Shown here: piece after piece, positions 25,902-34,905 of the stretch
Numbering within the stretch: position 1 is the first letter of the stretch
Layout: the number at the start of each line of letters is the position of its first letter
Source of the DNA: Chryseobacterium oncorhynchi
GTDB taxonomy: Bacteria > Bacteroidota > Bacteroidia > Flavobacteriales > Weeksellaceae
Assembly (NCBI RefSeq): GCF_002899895.1
Contig: NZ_PPEI02000001.1
Location: 1,154,848-1,218,847, forward strand
Length of the DNA: 64,000 bases
Direction of reading: 5' to 3'
The notes under the pieces: model-generated
Seen by the model: only the letters and a program-made list of their open reading frames with translations
Told to the model about the DNA's origin: nothing
Databases searched by the model: none
Made by a program: the position numbers and the translations under genes

Positions 25902-26876
25902 TTAGTAAACTTTAAATTCTTTTTCTCCTTGTGGGATATAAAAATATCGGTTGATGAACATTCCTCTCATCCCTCCATCATAATCAACTTTTGCCCACAA
26001 GGCAGTGTTTCCTCTTAATTGATTGTCTGTGGTATCAAGCATTAATGCCGCCAATTTACCTCCTGCAAAAAACTGTAGCTTATATTTTTCTATAGGCTGC
26101 ATCTTAAAAGTAGAAGATGTATATGCTTGGTTAAGCTCTTTCCAATTATTTTCAATTTCGTTTTTATTACTGTATCCGGATACAAACAAATCTTTGAAAC
26201 TATCATACTCAAGCTTCGCAATATTATCCAGTTCTTTGTTCTGATAAATACTCCAGATCTCTTTATATTTCTTCAGTAATTTTGCTTCCAACTCTTTTTT
26301 ATCCATTTTTTGAAGATCCTGTGCATTCTCAAAAGCTGAATGTAATTGATAGGGAACCTCTACTTTGACATCAAAACTTCCTTCATAATAATTTTTCCCT
26401 GCGCCTACAAATTTTTGATTAGAATAATTATCAACTATTTTTACTTCTGTTGAAGGAGTTTTAAATTCTTGTACTACAACATCTCCCTGGCTTTCATTTT
26501 TCATATCAAAAGATTCCAGATTCAACGTTAAAGAAGTCTCTTCAGATAAAACAGCTGAATTGACCGGATATAATTTATAAGTTATTTTTTGAGTACCATT
26601 TTTAAAAATAAAAGGATTTATCTCAAAGGCAGAACTCGTTGGCTTTTTAAATTGTTTAAAAGCTGGAAAGTCATTAATAAATACTTCAAAATAACATTGA
26701 TTATTCTCATACCTGAAACCATAATTAGGTTCGATAGGATAATTCTTTACCTGCTTTGATATTTCTGTGACAATATTATCTGCTGTAATATTGGGATTTT
26801 GCATAGTCTTATTTTTTTCTTGTGAACAGCTTTGTAAACTGATTAATGTTAAAAGTATTGGAATAAATCTTTTCAT
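25902..26876 (-). CDS. lipoprotein of unknown function, candidate immunity protein for the OmpA-domain protein
   Basis: A 324-residue lipoprotein (signal MKRFIPILLTLISLQSC, Cys17) without a family I recognise. The first half is beta-rich (NYGFRYENNQCYFEVFINDF, QKITYKLYPVN); a helical Lys/Glu segment (residues ~188-225) leads into a second beta-rich part ending GMFINRYFYIPQGE. Its start lies 5 bp after the stop of the 951-aa OmpA-domain gene, so the two are tightly coupled in translation. A membrane-anchored lipoprotein made together with a putative periplasm-acting effector is the usual arrangement for type VI immunity, but this is inference from position only. Confidence 0.75.
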   Translation of the reverse strand: MKRFIPILLTLISLQSCSQEKNKTMQNPNITADNIVTEISKQVKNYPIEPNYGFRYENNQCYFEVFINDFPAFKQFKKPTSSAFEINPFIFKNGTQKITYKLYPVNSAVLSEETSLTLNLESFDMKNESQGDVVVQEFKTPSTEVKIVDNYSNQKFVGAGKNYYEGSFDVKVEVPYQLHSAFENAQDLQKMDKKELEAKLLKKYKEIWSIYQNKELDNIAKLEYDSFKDLFVSGYSNKNEIENNWKELNQAYTSSTFKMQPIEKYKLQFFAGGKLAALMLDTTDNQLRGNTALWAKVDYDGGMRGMFINRYFYIPQGEKEFKVY

Positions 26877-26881
26877 TTTAT

Positions 26882-29737
26882 TTAAGGTTTAAATAATTGA
26901 ATCTCATACATTGGCATTTCAAAAGGTTCTATTAATGTAAACGGAGCCGGTTTTCCTTTATTGGTAGATGCATCAAAAACATCGGTAAATCTATTTTTAA
27001 TTTTAAGCTCTCCCAAGTATGTTCCTTCAATACCAGAACAATATAATGTTTTTTTAACAAAGAGTCCTTTTCCGCCTTTATTATCAACTCCATATCTCAA
27101 TCGGGATCCGCATGAACCTTGAATTGTTATATTGAGTTTTCCTTGTATTGAGGTTTGTAATGGATCAAATTCAAACTCATATTTGTATGACCCTAATACC
27201 GTTGCCGTGAATTTTATCTGGTCTTTAAGCAGGACTTCGTCTTTTGCTGTAAAAATACCATTCTTTAGCTTATCAATTATGGAGTATGTATTGGTAAGAA
27301 GGCTATATTTCACATTATGTTCAAACATTATATCGCCTTTTACCTCTATAATTCCTTTTATCTCAGGTACTCCTTTATTTTTGAAATATTCTGCAATGCT
27401 GTTATTATTCTCTTTATTTAGGTCTAATTTTTTCTTAGCTACCTTATCTTTAGGATACATTGCCCCTTTTATGTCTTGTATCGTTTTCGTTATCAGCTGT
27501 AACAGATCAAACTCTTTTTTGAAACTGATAGCAATTAAAGGATCTGCTTTTATATTCACTTCATAGACTACTCCTAATTTACCGTCTTTTTGCTTTTGAT
27601 AATACATTCCTGCATTTATTGCTATTGCCGGTGGAATAAGCTCTACTCCTGCATCTTCCATTCTTTTCAGAACAGCGTCTGCTCTTCTTGCCATTTTAGC
27701 GAATTTCTGAAGCTTGGTAGCAATGTTTCGACCTCTTGTTAGATAGATCATTAAAAGTTCGACAAGAATTCCTATCACTACAAAACCATAAATAATGGCT
27801 GCTGCTGCAAATCTCGTATAGTCGGTTTGCTTAATAAGGTTGGTTTGGGTACCTACAAGGGAAAGTTCCTGCCCTGATTTCTCTACGGTACGGTTATGAA
27901 TGGTGTGGATTCCGTAGAAATAGCTTTTTGCCTGGCTTTCAATATATTTCAACAGGGTATGCTCCATGATAAAGTTGGCAGGGAACAGCCTGTATATTTT
28001 ATAGAATGTTGTATTCTTCAATTCATTAAGAACATCAGAAATCCCTTGCTCCAGAGTGAAATTTTTCTCATGAAAGTAATAAGGCATTACTTTGTCTTCG
28101 CTATTGTACTGAAAATGCCCAATCCAGATAATATCCGGATATACTCTTACTTCCAGAGTAGCGTTTTTCTTACTGGCATAATAAGCACAGCTATTGATGT
28201 AAAAGGCAAATTTATAATCAATTTCTGAAAAAGGATTGAGAAATTTCGCCAACATTAACACGTAGTTCTTGGGAAACTGAGCCTGTTGTGAAAATACGGT
28301 TTGCTTTACCTTTTCTCCTTTTTTAGGGAGTAAGTCTTTACCTCCTGTTTCATTAATATAGATGGTAGTTTTATCATGCTTTTCTTTTCTGAAGCATCCT
28401 TTATTTTCACGATCAATTACACTGACAGTAATTTCTTTATTTTTTTTGGCATCCGGACCGATAGTTTCATAGATCAATGCGGCTTGGTTGTACTCTAAAT
28501 AGCTGAAATCAATTTCTACTCTACGGTTCTTTTTATAAGCCTCTTCGGTTTTTCCTGATACGGCAGGGTTTACTTCACCATATCCTCTCGTCTTTATTCT
28601 GTTTTTAAGAAGTCCTCCTTTTACAAAAAAATCTTTTACTGCTTGTGCTCTTCTTTCAGAAAGGCTCTGATTATAATCCAGGGTACCTCTATCATCTGCA
28701 TGCCCGGAAAGGGTCATATCCAGATGTTGATTGTATAAAAGAAAGTCTAATATTGCTTGTAAAACATCTCTTTCGTTAGGGCGTATTTCTGCTCTATCAA
28801 AAGCAAAATGAATTCTGCTGGTCACCAGCTGAGTTTCGGAAGTTATTTTTTTAAATTTTGTACTCCCTTCTTTAAAGACTACAAAATGTTCTCCATTATC
28901 ATCTACATTAATTTGTCTAAATGTACATTTATGGGTATTCTTTTCATTTTTATCGGGTAAGCCTACTTTGGTTGGGGTATTGGTTACAGAACTTTCTATG
29001 CCTTTACTTACCACATTATTCTGAATCCTAAGAAAACGTGCGTGGACCTTGTCTTTGCCATCGGTTACTTCAAGCCCCGAGGCTGTTTTTACTCTTACGT
29101 AAAATTCCTCCTTAGCTTTAGGTTTGCCTATTTTACCATACCATTGATACGTATTTCCTATTTTAAGATTAATCTGTCCATCGACAACGTCTACGTTATA
29201 ATAGGTAAAAATCAGTTTATCATCTTTAAGGCCTTTTCCTCCTTCTACAACTTTGTAAACGTCTACAAATACTTTTTCACCATTCAATCCTTCTGTATCT
29301 AAACGAAGATGAATAATATGTCCATAAGAAAACACATAACTTTGTCTTTCGTCTTCACCTCCTCTTTGCTTGCACCATGCACTTTTGATAATTCTGGGTT
29401 CAGTCCAGCCTTTTACATACAATCCCGTGGTATTGGAATCTCTTTTTCCGGAAAGACTTGCTTCTATATAGTAATAATAGCTTCCACAATATTTTTTTGC
29501 AATCTTAAACTTATATCCAACTGCAGATGCTTTTTTCTCAATAACACCCTGTCTGTCTGCCGTTTGCTTTATCCATACTACCGGTTTTTTCTTTTCTTCA
29601 GCAGTAGTACCCGGCAGCCAATCATTCACCTCAAAAGTAACCTCCTTATCGGCTAAAAGTGTCACTCTTTTTCCCAGCACTGTCATATCCGGATGATAAG
29701 GACCTTTAAATTTTATTGTTTTAACTCCTTTTGCCAT
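26882..29737 (-). CDS. OmpA-domain protein with mid-protein membrane segment, putative T6SS effector
   Basis: A 951-residue protein with no signal peptide. Residues 1-~300 are beta-rich and unknown (MAKGVKTIKFKGPYHPDM). Residues ~303-411 are an OmpA-like peptidoglycan-binding domain with its motifs FAFDRAEIRPNE, SGHADDRGTLDYNQSLSERR, RGYGE and NRRVEID. A ~230-residue unknown region follows, then one hydrophobic segment (~642-666, AAAAIIYGFVVIGILVELLM) and a ~285-residue beta-rich C-terminus. It lies 10 bp after the DUF4280 PAAR-like gene and 5 bp before a lipoprotein gene. A cytosolic start with a wall-binding domain and a membrane segment suggests a delivered toxin that anchors in the target envelope. 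The toxic activity itself is not identified. Confidence 0.8.
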   Translation of the reverse strand: MAKGVKTIKFKGPYHPDMTVLGKRVTLLADKEVTFEVNDWLPGTTAEEKKKPVVWIKQTADRQGVIEKKASAVGYKFKIAKKYCGSYYYYIEASLSGKRDSNTTGLYVKGWTEPRIIKSAWCKQRGGEDERQSYVFSYGHIIHLRLDTEGLNGEKVFVDVYKVVEGGKGLKDDKLIFTYYNVDVVDGQINLKIGNTYQWYGKIGKPKAKEEFYVRVKTASGLEVTDGKDKVHARFLRIQNNVVSKGIESSVTNTPTKVGLPDKNEKNTHKCTFRQINVDDNGEHFVVFKEGSTKFKKITSETQLVTSRIHFAFDRAEIRPNERDVLQAILDFLLYNQHLDMTLSGHADDRGTLDYNQSLSERRAQAVKDFFVKGGLLKNRIKTRGYGEVNPAVSGKTEEAYKKNRRVEIDFSYLEYNQAALIYETIGPDAKKNKEITVSVIDRENKGCFRKEKHDKTTIYINETGGKDLLPKKGEKVKQTVFSQQAQFPKNYVLMLAKFLNPFSEIDYKFAFYINSCAYYASKKNATLEVRVYPDIIWIGHFQYNSEDKVMPYYFHEKNFTLEQGISDVLNELKNTTFYKIYRLFPANFIMEHTLLKYIESQAKSYFYGIHTIHNRTVEKSGQELSLVGTQTNLIKQTDYTRFAAAAIIYGFVVIGILVELLMIYLTRGRNIATKLQKFAKMARRADAVLKRMEDAGVELIPPAIAINAGMYYQKQKDGKLGVVYEVNIKADPLIAISFKKEFDLLQLITKTIQDIKGAMYPKDKVAKKKLDLNKENNNSIAEYFKNKGVPEIKGIIEVKGDIMFEHNVKYSLLTNTYSIIDKLKNGIFTAKDEVLLKDQIKFTATVLGSYKYEFEFDPLQTSIQGKLNITIQGSCGSRLRYGVDNKGGKGLFVKKTLYCSGIEGTYLGELKIKNRFTDVFDASTNKGKPAPFTLIEPFEMPMYEIQLFKP

Positions 29738-29747
29738 TTCTGTTATT

Positions 29748-30233
29748 TTAAATTACATCATCGCCCTCACCAGAAGGCTGATCCTTATACATTGATTCTG
29801 TATTTACCAAAGGATTAATCTGCTGTTGTACATCCTTATCGGCATTTTTAAAGTTTTGTTGACTGGCTTCTGCCTTTTGACCATGATCTATGATTTCTAT
29901 ACAAGGCGTTCCGGCAACGGCACAGATTGCCTTGCTGTCTTCCAGAATAATGTATCCGCCATTGCTGAGCTGTACCTTTTCATAGAATTTTTGCCATTCG
30001 GTGACCATGATTTTGCATGGTGGCGGCGGGCCTCCATTTTTTGTGCAGTTCCCGAATGTATTTTTCTCAAAGGTTGCTCCTCCAATTTCCTTTGTGGTAA
30101 CAATTAGTTTTTTAGAGGCATTTTTATCGTTCGCATATTCTTTCTGATGAGAAAGTACCTTAAGCTTATCCGGAGCCTGTCCGAACTGGCACTTGCACAT
30201 CGCTCCCTGTACTACAATATGTTTTTCTGCCAT
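29748..30233 (-). CDS. DUF4280 domain protein (PAAR-like spike tip)
   Basis: A 161-residue protein matching the DUF4280 pattern: MAEKHIVVQGAMCKCQFG at the start, GNCTKNGGPPPPCK in the middle and AICAVAGTPCIEIIDHGQ near the end, with conserved Cys in each. DUF4280 proteins are PAAR-like: they fold as a small cone that caps VgrG and carry effectors, here most likely the OmpA-domain protein 10 bp downstream. The last ~30 residues (KDVQQQINPL...) are a polar tail. The start lies 2 bp from the exported-protein gene upstream. Confidence 0.88.
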   Translation of the reverse strand: MAEKHIVVQGAMCKCQFGQAPDKLKVLSHQKEYANDKNASKKLIVTTKEIGGATFEKNTFGNCTKNGGPPPPCKIMVTEWQKFYEKVQLSNGGYIILEDSKAICAVAGTPCIEIIDHGQKAEASQQNFKNADKDVQQQINPLVNTESMYKDQPSGEGDDVI

Positions 30234-30235
30234 AA

Positions 30236-31300
30236 CTATTGTTCTTTATTGGATACTACAAGTCTTGTGAGGTACTGATTTCCGAATTCAAGGCGAACAA
30301 AATTAGTATTCATCTTGAAAGTAACTACCGTTAATGCTTTTGAAGAGTTTTCATCGGTGTCTACCGTTGTCTGGTAAAGCTGTGCATTATATCTTGCAAA
30401 TTTTGTTTGACATTCTGTAGGTGAACTTTCATTGAAAATTAAACCATAAGGTAACCCTGATACTTTTTTATCTCCGTAATACTGTAAAGCATAGTATTCT
30501 TCTCCATCATTCATTTTGGCATAGATCATATTGAAAACTTCTTCGATATCCCAGCTTGAATATTTTCCGCCTTTACAGGTTTCACATTCAGGCTCGCTTG
30601 GCTGTATCTGTAGGAGTTTTGTAAAGGTATCAGCAGTAGTAGGAAGGGAAATAAATTGTTTTTTACTAAATAATCCCTGTAGTTTTTTGGAGGTTGTTTT
30701 CTCTATCAATCTTCTGTTTTCAATCTCTGCCATCTGGGCTTCTGCTTGTACTTCCGCTTCTTCCATCTGATCAGATGTAGGAGCAGCAGCATCTGCAACG
30801 GCTTGGGCTGATGAAGTTTTGGATCCTTTATTATTCAATAGAAATTCCTTGATTTCTTTTTCCAGCTTGCCTGTTGATTTGGTTTGTTTTATATCAACTT
30901 CTTTCTTTGACCAGCTATCAGGTGTTATATTTTCAAGGGAAATGCTAACCTTTGTACTTTTTTTGGAAATTTTAGCAAGAGTCACATTCCAACTTGCTCG
31001 TTGAATAAATTGCTTAGGTTTTGCTCCTTTGTTTACTGCAAGTTCCAGATAAGGATTTTTGTAACCTGCATCATATTTTAGGTTATGGAGATCAATAGTT
31101 GTTGAGAAACCGCCATCAGAAGCAGCTGCCGCATCCGCCATCCCGTCATTTTTTGTAAAATCATTTTCGAAATCAAAAATGATATTTTCCAGGACTTCTA
31201 TGTTCTTGGGTACTGTAAACTCTACTTTTTGCCCGAAAGACATGCTGAAATATATTATAAAGATCAGCGTAAGTATTTTATGATTTAATTTAAGATTCAT
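30236..31300 (-). CDS. exported protein of unknown function in the T6SS cargo island
   Basis: A 354-residue protein with a signal peptide (MNLKLNHKILTLIFIIYFSMSFGQ). The start at 31300 was chosen because the longer frame (to 31381) overlaps the LysM gene and buries the signal. The mature part has a beta-rich N-terminal half, an Ala/Glu-rich helix (~residues 160-195, QAVADAAAPTSDQMEEAE), and a C-terminal half with ECETCKGGKYSSWD and a Gln/Tyr-rich strand region. No family is recognised. Position between the LysM protein and the PAAR-like tip suggests a chaperone, immunity or accessory role, undecided. Confidence 0.75.
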   Translation of the reverse strand: MNLKLNHKILTLIFIIYFSMSFGQKVEFTVPKNIEVLENIIFDFENDFTKNDGMADAAAASDGGFSTTIDLHNLKYDAGYKNPYLELAVNKGAKPKQFIQRASWNVTLAKISKKSTKVSISLENITPDSWSKKEVDIKQTKSTGKLEKEIKEFLLNNKGSKTSSAQAVADAAAPTSDQMEEAEVQAEAQMAEIENRRLIEKTTSKKLQGLFSKKQFISLPTTADTFTKLLQIQPSEPECETCKGGKYSSWDIEEVFNMIYAKMNDGEEYYALQYYGDKKVSGLPYGLIFNESSPTECQTKFARYNAQLYQTTVDTDENSSKALTVVTFKMNTNFVRLEFGNQYLTRLVVSNKEQ

Positions 31301-31317
31301 TTTGTTCGTTTTTTTAT

Positions 31318-32358
31318 TTATTCTGATATCGCAGTAACTACTGTCGATATTTTCTTTTCTTCTGTTAGCATAATACTGCATTCCAGATACAGTGTTTCGG
31401 GCAGAAATGTTTCTCCGTTCAGATAATATTGTATCCTGAAATCCCCGTCGTTATTCATCGTCGGATCATCTGAAATAATCATTGAAAAAGGATAGTTATT
31501 GATAAAATCAGATGTTGTTCTTTCATCATTCAATTTTCCTTCTCCTGCTATATTGACGAGATCGTATTCATCTTTTAATGGATCTACTTCTATCTGTATT
31601 TTGTACTCAGGTTCTATGGGATTATTGACAACCGGAAAGCTTTCTTTTCCCTCTATCTGGTAATTTTGTCCAAAGCTTTGATACATTCCGAAGAATAAGG
31701 TTCTGATGAAATAATCATTTTTCAGATAAAGCTTCAGGGTCTCTGGTTCCTCTATTATTTTTTCAATCTTATCACAGTATTGATCTACTATAGCACCCTC
31801 AAATTCTTTATAAACCTCATCTTTAACGTTAGTCCATCTTTCTTTAAATACTGAGAGGTTCTCAATGTTGTTAAATTTCCCATGCTTATCTACACTCACC
31901 TGCAAAGGGTATAAAACCTTAGAAGTCTTATACGCCAGCATATCTGCTATTTCATTAACCTCTTCCTCATTCAGATACAGGTCGGAAATTCTTTCGATAT
32001 CAAAAAAATGCAGGTTATTTTCGTATTTCAGCCAACGTACAGATGTTTCATATTTCAGTTCATTTTTATGATCTCCTGTTTCAATATTGATGACCACTCC
32101 ATATTTCTCCAATGAATGTTCCGGTTGAAAAACAATGCTGTTTCCTCTTCCAAATTTCACTTTCTTATTTTCATCTGCAACAGCAATTCTTGGAATAAAA
32201 AGCTCTTTCTGCACGGTAATTCCTATGAGAATCATGTCTTTTACCTGACAGTGGTTGTTGTGAAATAACTTCAAAGCATCTGCATCCAAACCATAAAGTG
32301 TGGCAATACTTTTTAAAGTTTCATTTTTTTGAATGATATGGGTATTAAACTTCTGCAT
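31318..32358 (-). CDS. LysM-domain protein of the T6SS cargo island
   Basis: A 346-residue protein whose first ~55 residues are a LysM domain (HIIQKNETLKSIATLYGLDADALKLFHNN, then ILIGITVQKELFIP). The rest is a unique region, acidic and helix/strand mixed (FKERWTNVKDEVYKEFEGAI). There is no signal peptide, so it is cytosolic or delivered. Proteins with LysM followed by a unique domain are frequent neighbours of VgrG/PAAR genes in Bacteroidota, where they may act as adaptors or as wall-targeting effectors. It sits between the DUF2235 lipase (45 bp) and the exported protein (17 bp). Confidence 0.82.
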   Translation of the reverse strand: MQKFNTHIIQKNETLKSIATLYGLDADALKLFHNNHCQVKDMILIGITVQKELFIPRIAVADENKKVKFGRGNSIVFQPEHSLEKYGVVINIETGDHKNELKYETSVRWLKYENNLHFFDIERISDLYLNEEEVNEIADMLAYKTSKVLYPLQVSVDKHGKFNNIENLSVFKERWTNVKDEVYKEFEGAIVDQYCDKIEKIIEEPETLKLYLKNDYFIRTLFFGMYQSFGQNYQIEGKESFPVVNNPIEPEYKIQIEVDPLKDEYDLVNIAGEGKLNDERTTSDFINNYPFSMIISDDPTMNNDGDFRIQYYLNGETFLPETLYLECSIMLTEEKKISTVVTAISE

Positions 32359-32403
32359 ATGATGATCCTACTTCAAAATTCTTTCTATAATTCGATTTTA
32401 ATT

Positions 32404-33819
32404 TTAATGAATAACTCTTACTCTATTGGGTCTTGGATCCATTCCTATTCCCTCTCTTCTTGCTGACCAATGCAGATATTTATGTCTAAGCTCTCCAAGA
32501 TCTTTTTGCTCCTGAGCTTCTTTCTGGTACTCAGCATATCTTTTCTGTGGAATAGATGCGCCCAGATAAGCCTTTTCCAGATCTTCTTTTCTTTTAAAGG
32601 TATAAGGTTTTCCATCTCCCATTACATAAGGCTCTAAACGATTTTTCACTCTTACCAGCAATTCGTCTGAAGCAATGGAATAGGTTTCATTAATCATCTT
32701 TTTATCTTTAATCGGAAGATCTTTTTGAATACCATAATCTGCCATAAAGTGTAACGGAATGAAGCTGAATGTCTTTACCAGTTGACGCTTACTTTTTAAA
32801 GACCAATAGAATCCGGAAGTGATGGTAAGTTCCCCTTCTGCAAACCAGCCTTCTCCCTCAAGTTCTTTTTTCAAAGCCTCAAGTTTAGAGGTACTGAATC
32901 CCCAGGCAGTCTCAAGTTCTTCCCATAATTCTTCTCCGTTTTCATAAGCTCCACCTACATCACAATGTACTCCTGGAAATGTTTTTTCTATTCCTGTACG
33001 TACTCTTGTAAGGTCAAAGTTCTCTCTATGTTCGTCTTCTGCAATAAAATGAATCACCGTTTGGGCTTTTCCAATATCATTAAGGCTCAATTCTTCTACA
33101 TCATTACTGAAATTGGGTACAGGTGACAAATATTTTGAATAAGAGGAAACGGTATCGTACACCCCCAGAAATCTGACTTTTAAAACATCAATGGTAATTC
33201 CGGCTTCTTGTAATTTCAAGCCTAAATGTCCCCACTTAGGAAGTTCCTCCGCAGTTACGTCTTTTCCATCATCATCGGAATACGTCGTCGTTGTCATCCC
33301 GTCATTAGAAACCGTATGGGAAGAGGCTTTATATTTAGCTTTTGATATTTCATAGACAAAATTTCGGGCGGCAGCGGCTCCACGGCTAAAACCAAATACA
33401 TCAAAAGTAAGCACGGCAATTTTATCGGCTTTCTTTGAGCTTTTGATGTTTTTCACCTTTTTTACAATCTCCTCACATCCTTTTCTCACTTTGGATCTGA
33501 TCCCTGTAGCTCCTGTACCAAAAGCATATCCAAGGGTTTCATCTCCTTTGGCATCTTCTGTTCCGATTCCTTCTATATAAATACCGTAGTCTTTATCATA
33601 GTTATCCCACATTCGGGCTACATTGCTCCAATCGTTATTATAGCTATTATTATCGCCGGGTACACCTCCATGTTTTTTGTAGTCTGCAGTTTTATTTACC
33701 CTTTCTATGGTATTGGTTTTATTATTCAGAGTTCCGTCAAAAAATATCCCAATGGTAATATCCAATACTTCCTCTTTGGTTATTGTCGGTGAATATCCTC
33801 CAAATTGATTATTGTGCAT
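32404..33819 (-). CDS. DUF2235 alpha/beta hydrolase, Tle1-like T6SS phospholipase effector
   Basis: A 471-residue lipase of the DUF2235 family, the family of the Tle1 type VI phospholipases. Motifs: FFDGTLNN (residues ~27-34), the nucleophile elbow GFSRGAAAAR with Ser145, LGVYDTVSSY with Asp222, and FPGVHCDVGGAY with His285. These fit the Ser-Asp-His triad. There is no signal peptide, as expected for a protein delivered by the injection machine. Residues after ~300 form a helical C-terminal part rich in charged residues. It is flanked upstream by a DUF2931 lipoprotein, the likely immunity protein, and is downstream of VgrG. Target phospholipid specificity is not readable. Confidence 0.9.
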   Translation of the reverse strand: MHNNQFGGYSPTITKEEVLDITIGIFFDGTLNNKTNTIERVNKTADYKKHGGVPGDNNSYNNDWSNVARMWDNYDKDYGIYIEGIGTEDAKGDETLGYAFGTGATGIRSKVRKGCEEIVKKVKNIKSSKKADKIAVLTFDVFGFSRGAAAARNFVYEISKAKYKASSHTVSNDGMTTTTYSDDDGKDVTAEELPKWGHLGLKLQEAGITIDVLKVRFLGVYDTVSSYSKYLSPVPNFSNDVEELSLNDIGKAQTVIHFIAEDEHRENFDLTRVRTGIEKTFPGVHCDVGGAYENGEELWEELETAWGFSTSKLEALKKELEGEGWFAEGELTITSGFYWSLKSKRQLVKTFSFIPLHFMADYGIQKDLPIKDKKMINETYSIASDELLVRVKNRLEPYVMGDGKPYTFKRKEDLEKAYLGASIPQKRYAEYQKEAQEQKDLGELRHKYLHWSARREGIGMDPRPNRVRVIH

Positions 33820-33852
33820 AGTTCTCTTTTTTTAATGGGTTCACAGGAAGTT

Positions 33853-34905
33853 TTATTCTATTTTTTTGGATAACCTGACATTTGCTTTGGTAATGAAAAC
33901 TTCACCTTTCTCGGTAATTAAAGACAGAAATACCTTTGTATTATCATCATTTACTTTAATGGTAAAATCGATCTCTTCATCCTTGTCTATTTTTTGAAAT
34001 AACTCAAAAATCTCTTTCTCATCAAAGGAATCTATCCATACACCATATCTGTTTTTATCCTTATCTCTCCAGTAGAAACCACAGAATTTCGGAATAGCTC
34101 TTTCTTTATAGGTATCATCTTTTAGGCTTTTTGCAAAAAGATTTTCCTGCTCACCATTATAATTGGTAAATCCAAAGTCCAGCCATACACCGCCATCAGG
34201 AAGAATAGCTACAGGTTTCCAATGGTATCTTTGTCTGTACACCTCATAACTCTCTTCAGCCGGATATCCCTCGTTTTTGATTTTCTCCAAAACTTCAGGT
34301 TTGAATGTCTTGTAGGATGGATCATTCAGCATTCTGTCTGCAAAGCCCTCATTAAACATATATTGGGCATTGTCATATGCTTTTTCTTTAGTAATAATGG
34401 TATCATGAGCCTGAAAAGCTCCTATTTCTTTTTGGTTTCCCGGACCTTTTGCCCATAAAACCACTTTTCCTTTAGGTGCCAATCCTACGATAAATGTGTT
34501 GTAGGTTGTCCTTTTACGGGTATCCTGGTCTACAAAGCCTTCTTCAAAAAGCTTTTTAATTTTATCTTTATTCAGATCCCATTTTCCGGTATAGAACTTT
34601 TTTTCAACTAGGGAATACCATGTAAACTCCAGATGATGTGGAAGATTCATTTTTTCAGTCTCAACGCTCATCGTTCCCCCTTCATTTCCCCAGCCTGTAT
34701 TTTGTGTTCCCCAGATAGCATCAAAGCCATAGGTAAAATCATCTGCAACAATAGCTCCTTTATAAACTTCCATCGGATATTCCTGCGGCGCAGAAACCGT
34801 CCCCAACCATTGATATTTTTCTTCCATTTTTTTATTCTGACAATTTATTGTTGAAAAACAACATACTACACAAAGAATAAGAGCCTTTATTTTATTGGTG
34901 ACCAT
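33853..34905 (-). CDS. DUF2931 family lipoprotein, candidate immunity to the lipase
   Basis: A 350-residue lipoprotein: a signal with CVVCCFSTINC (lipobox Cys22), then the DUF2931 pattern (YPMEVYKGAIVADDFTYGF, WGTQNTGWGNEGGTM, PHHLEFTWYSLVEKKFYTG). DUF2931 proteins are common next to DUF2235 lipases and are proposed periplasmic immunity proteins against Tle1-type phospholipases. The gene starts 14 bp inside the 56-aa gene before it and ends 33 bp before the lipase gene, so it is made before the toxin. Residues beyond ~200 are less conserved. The family call is firm and the immunity role is inferred. Confidence 0.85.
   Translation of the reverse strand: MVTNKIKALILCVVCCFSTINCQNKKMEEKYQWLGTVSAPQEYPMEVYKGAIVADDFTYGFDAIWGTQNTGWGNEGGTMSVETEKMNLPHHLEFTWYSLVEKKFYTGKWDLNKDKIKKLFEEGFVDQDTRKRTTYNTFIVGLAPKGKVVLWAKGPGNQKEIGAFQAHDTIITKEKAYDNAQYMFNEGFADRMLNDPSYKTFKPEVLEKIKNEGYPAEESYEVYRQRYHWKPVAILPDGGVWLDFGFTNYNGEQENLFAKSLKDDTYKERAIPKFCGFYWRDKDKNRYGVWIDSFDEKEIFELFQKIDKDEEIDFTIKVNDDNTKVFLSLITEKGEVFITKANVRLSKKIE

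Noticed and set aside
26023-29656. Several plus-strand frames of 73-144 aa inside the OmpA-domain and lipoprotein genes
   Set aside because: Antisense shadows of well-supported genes, without coding-like composition.
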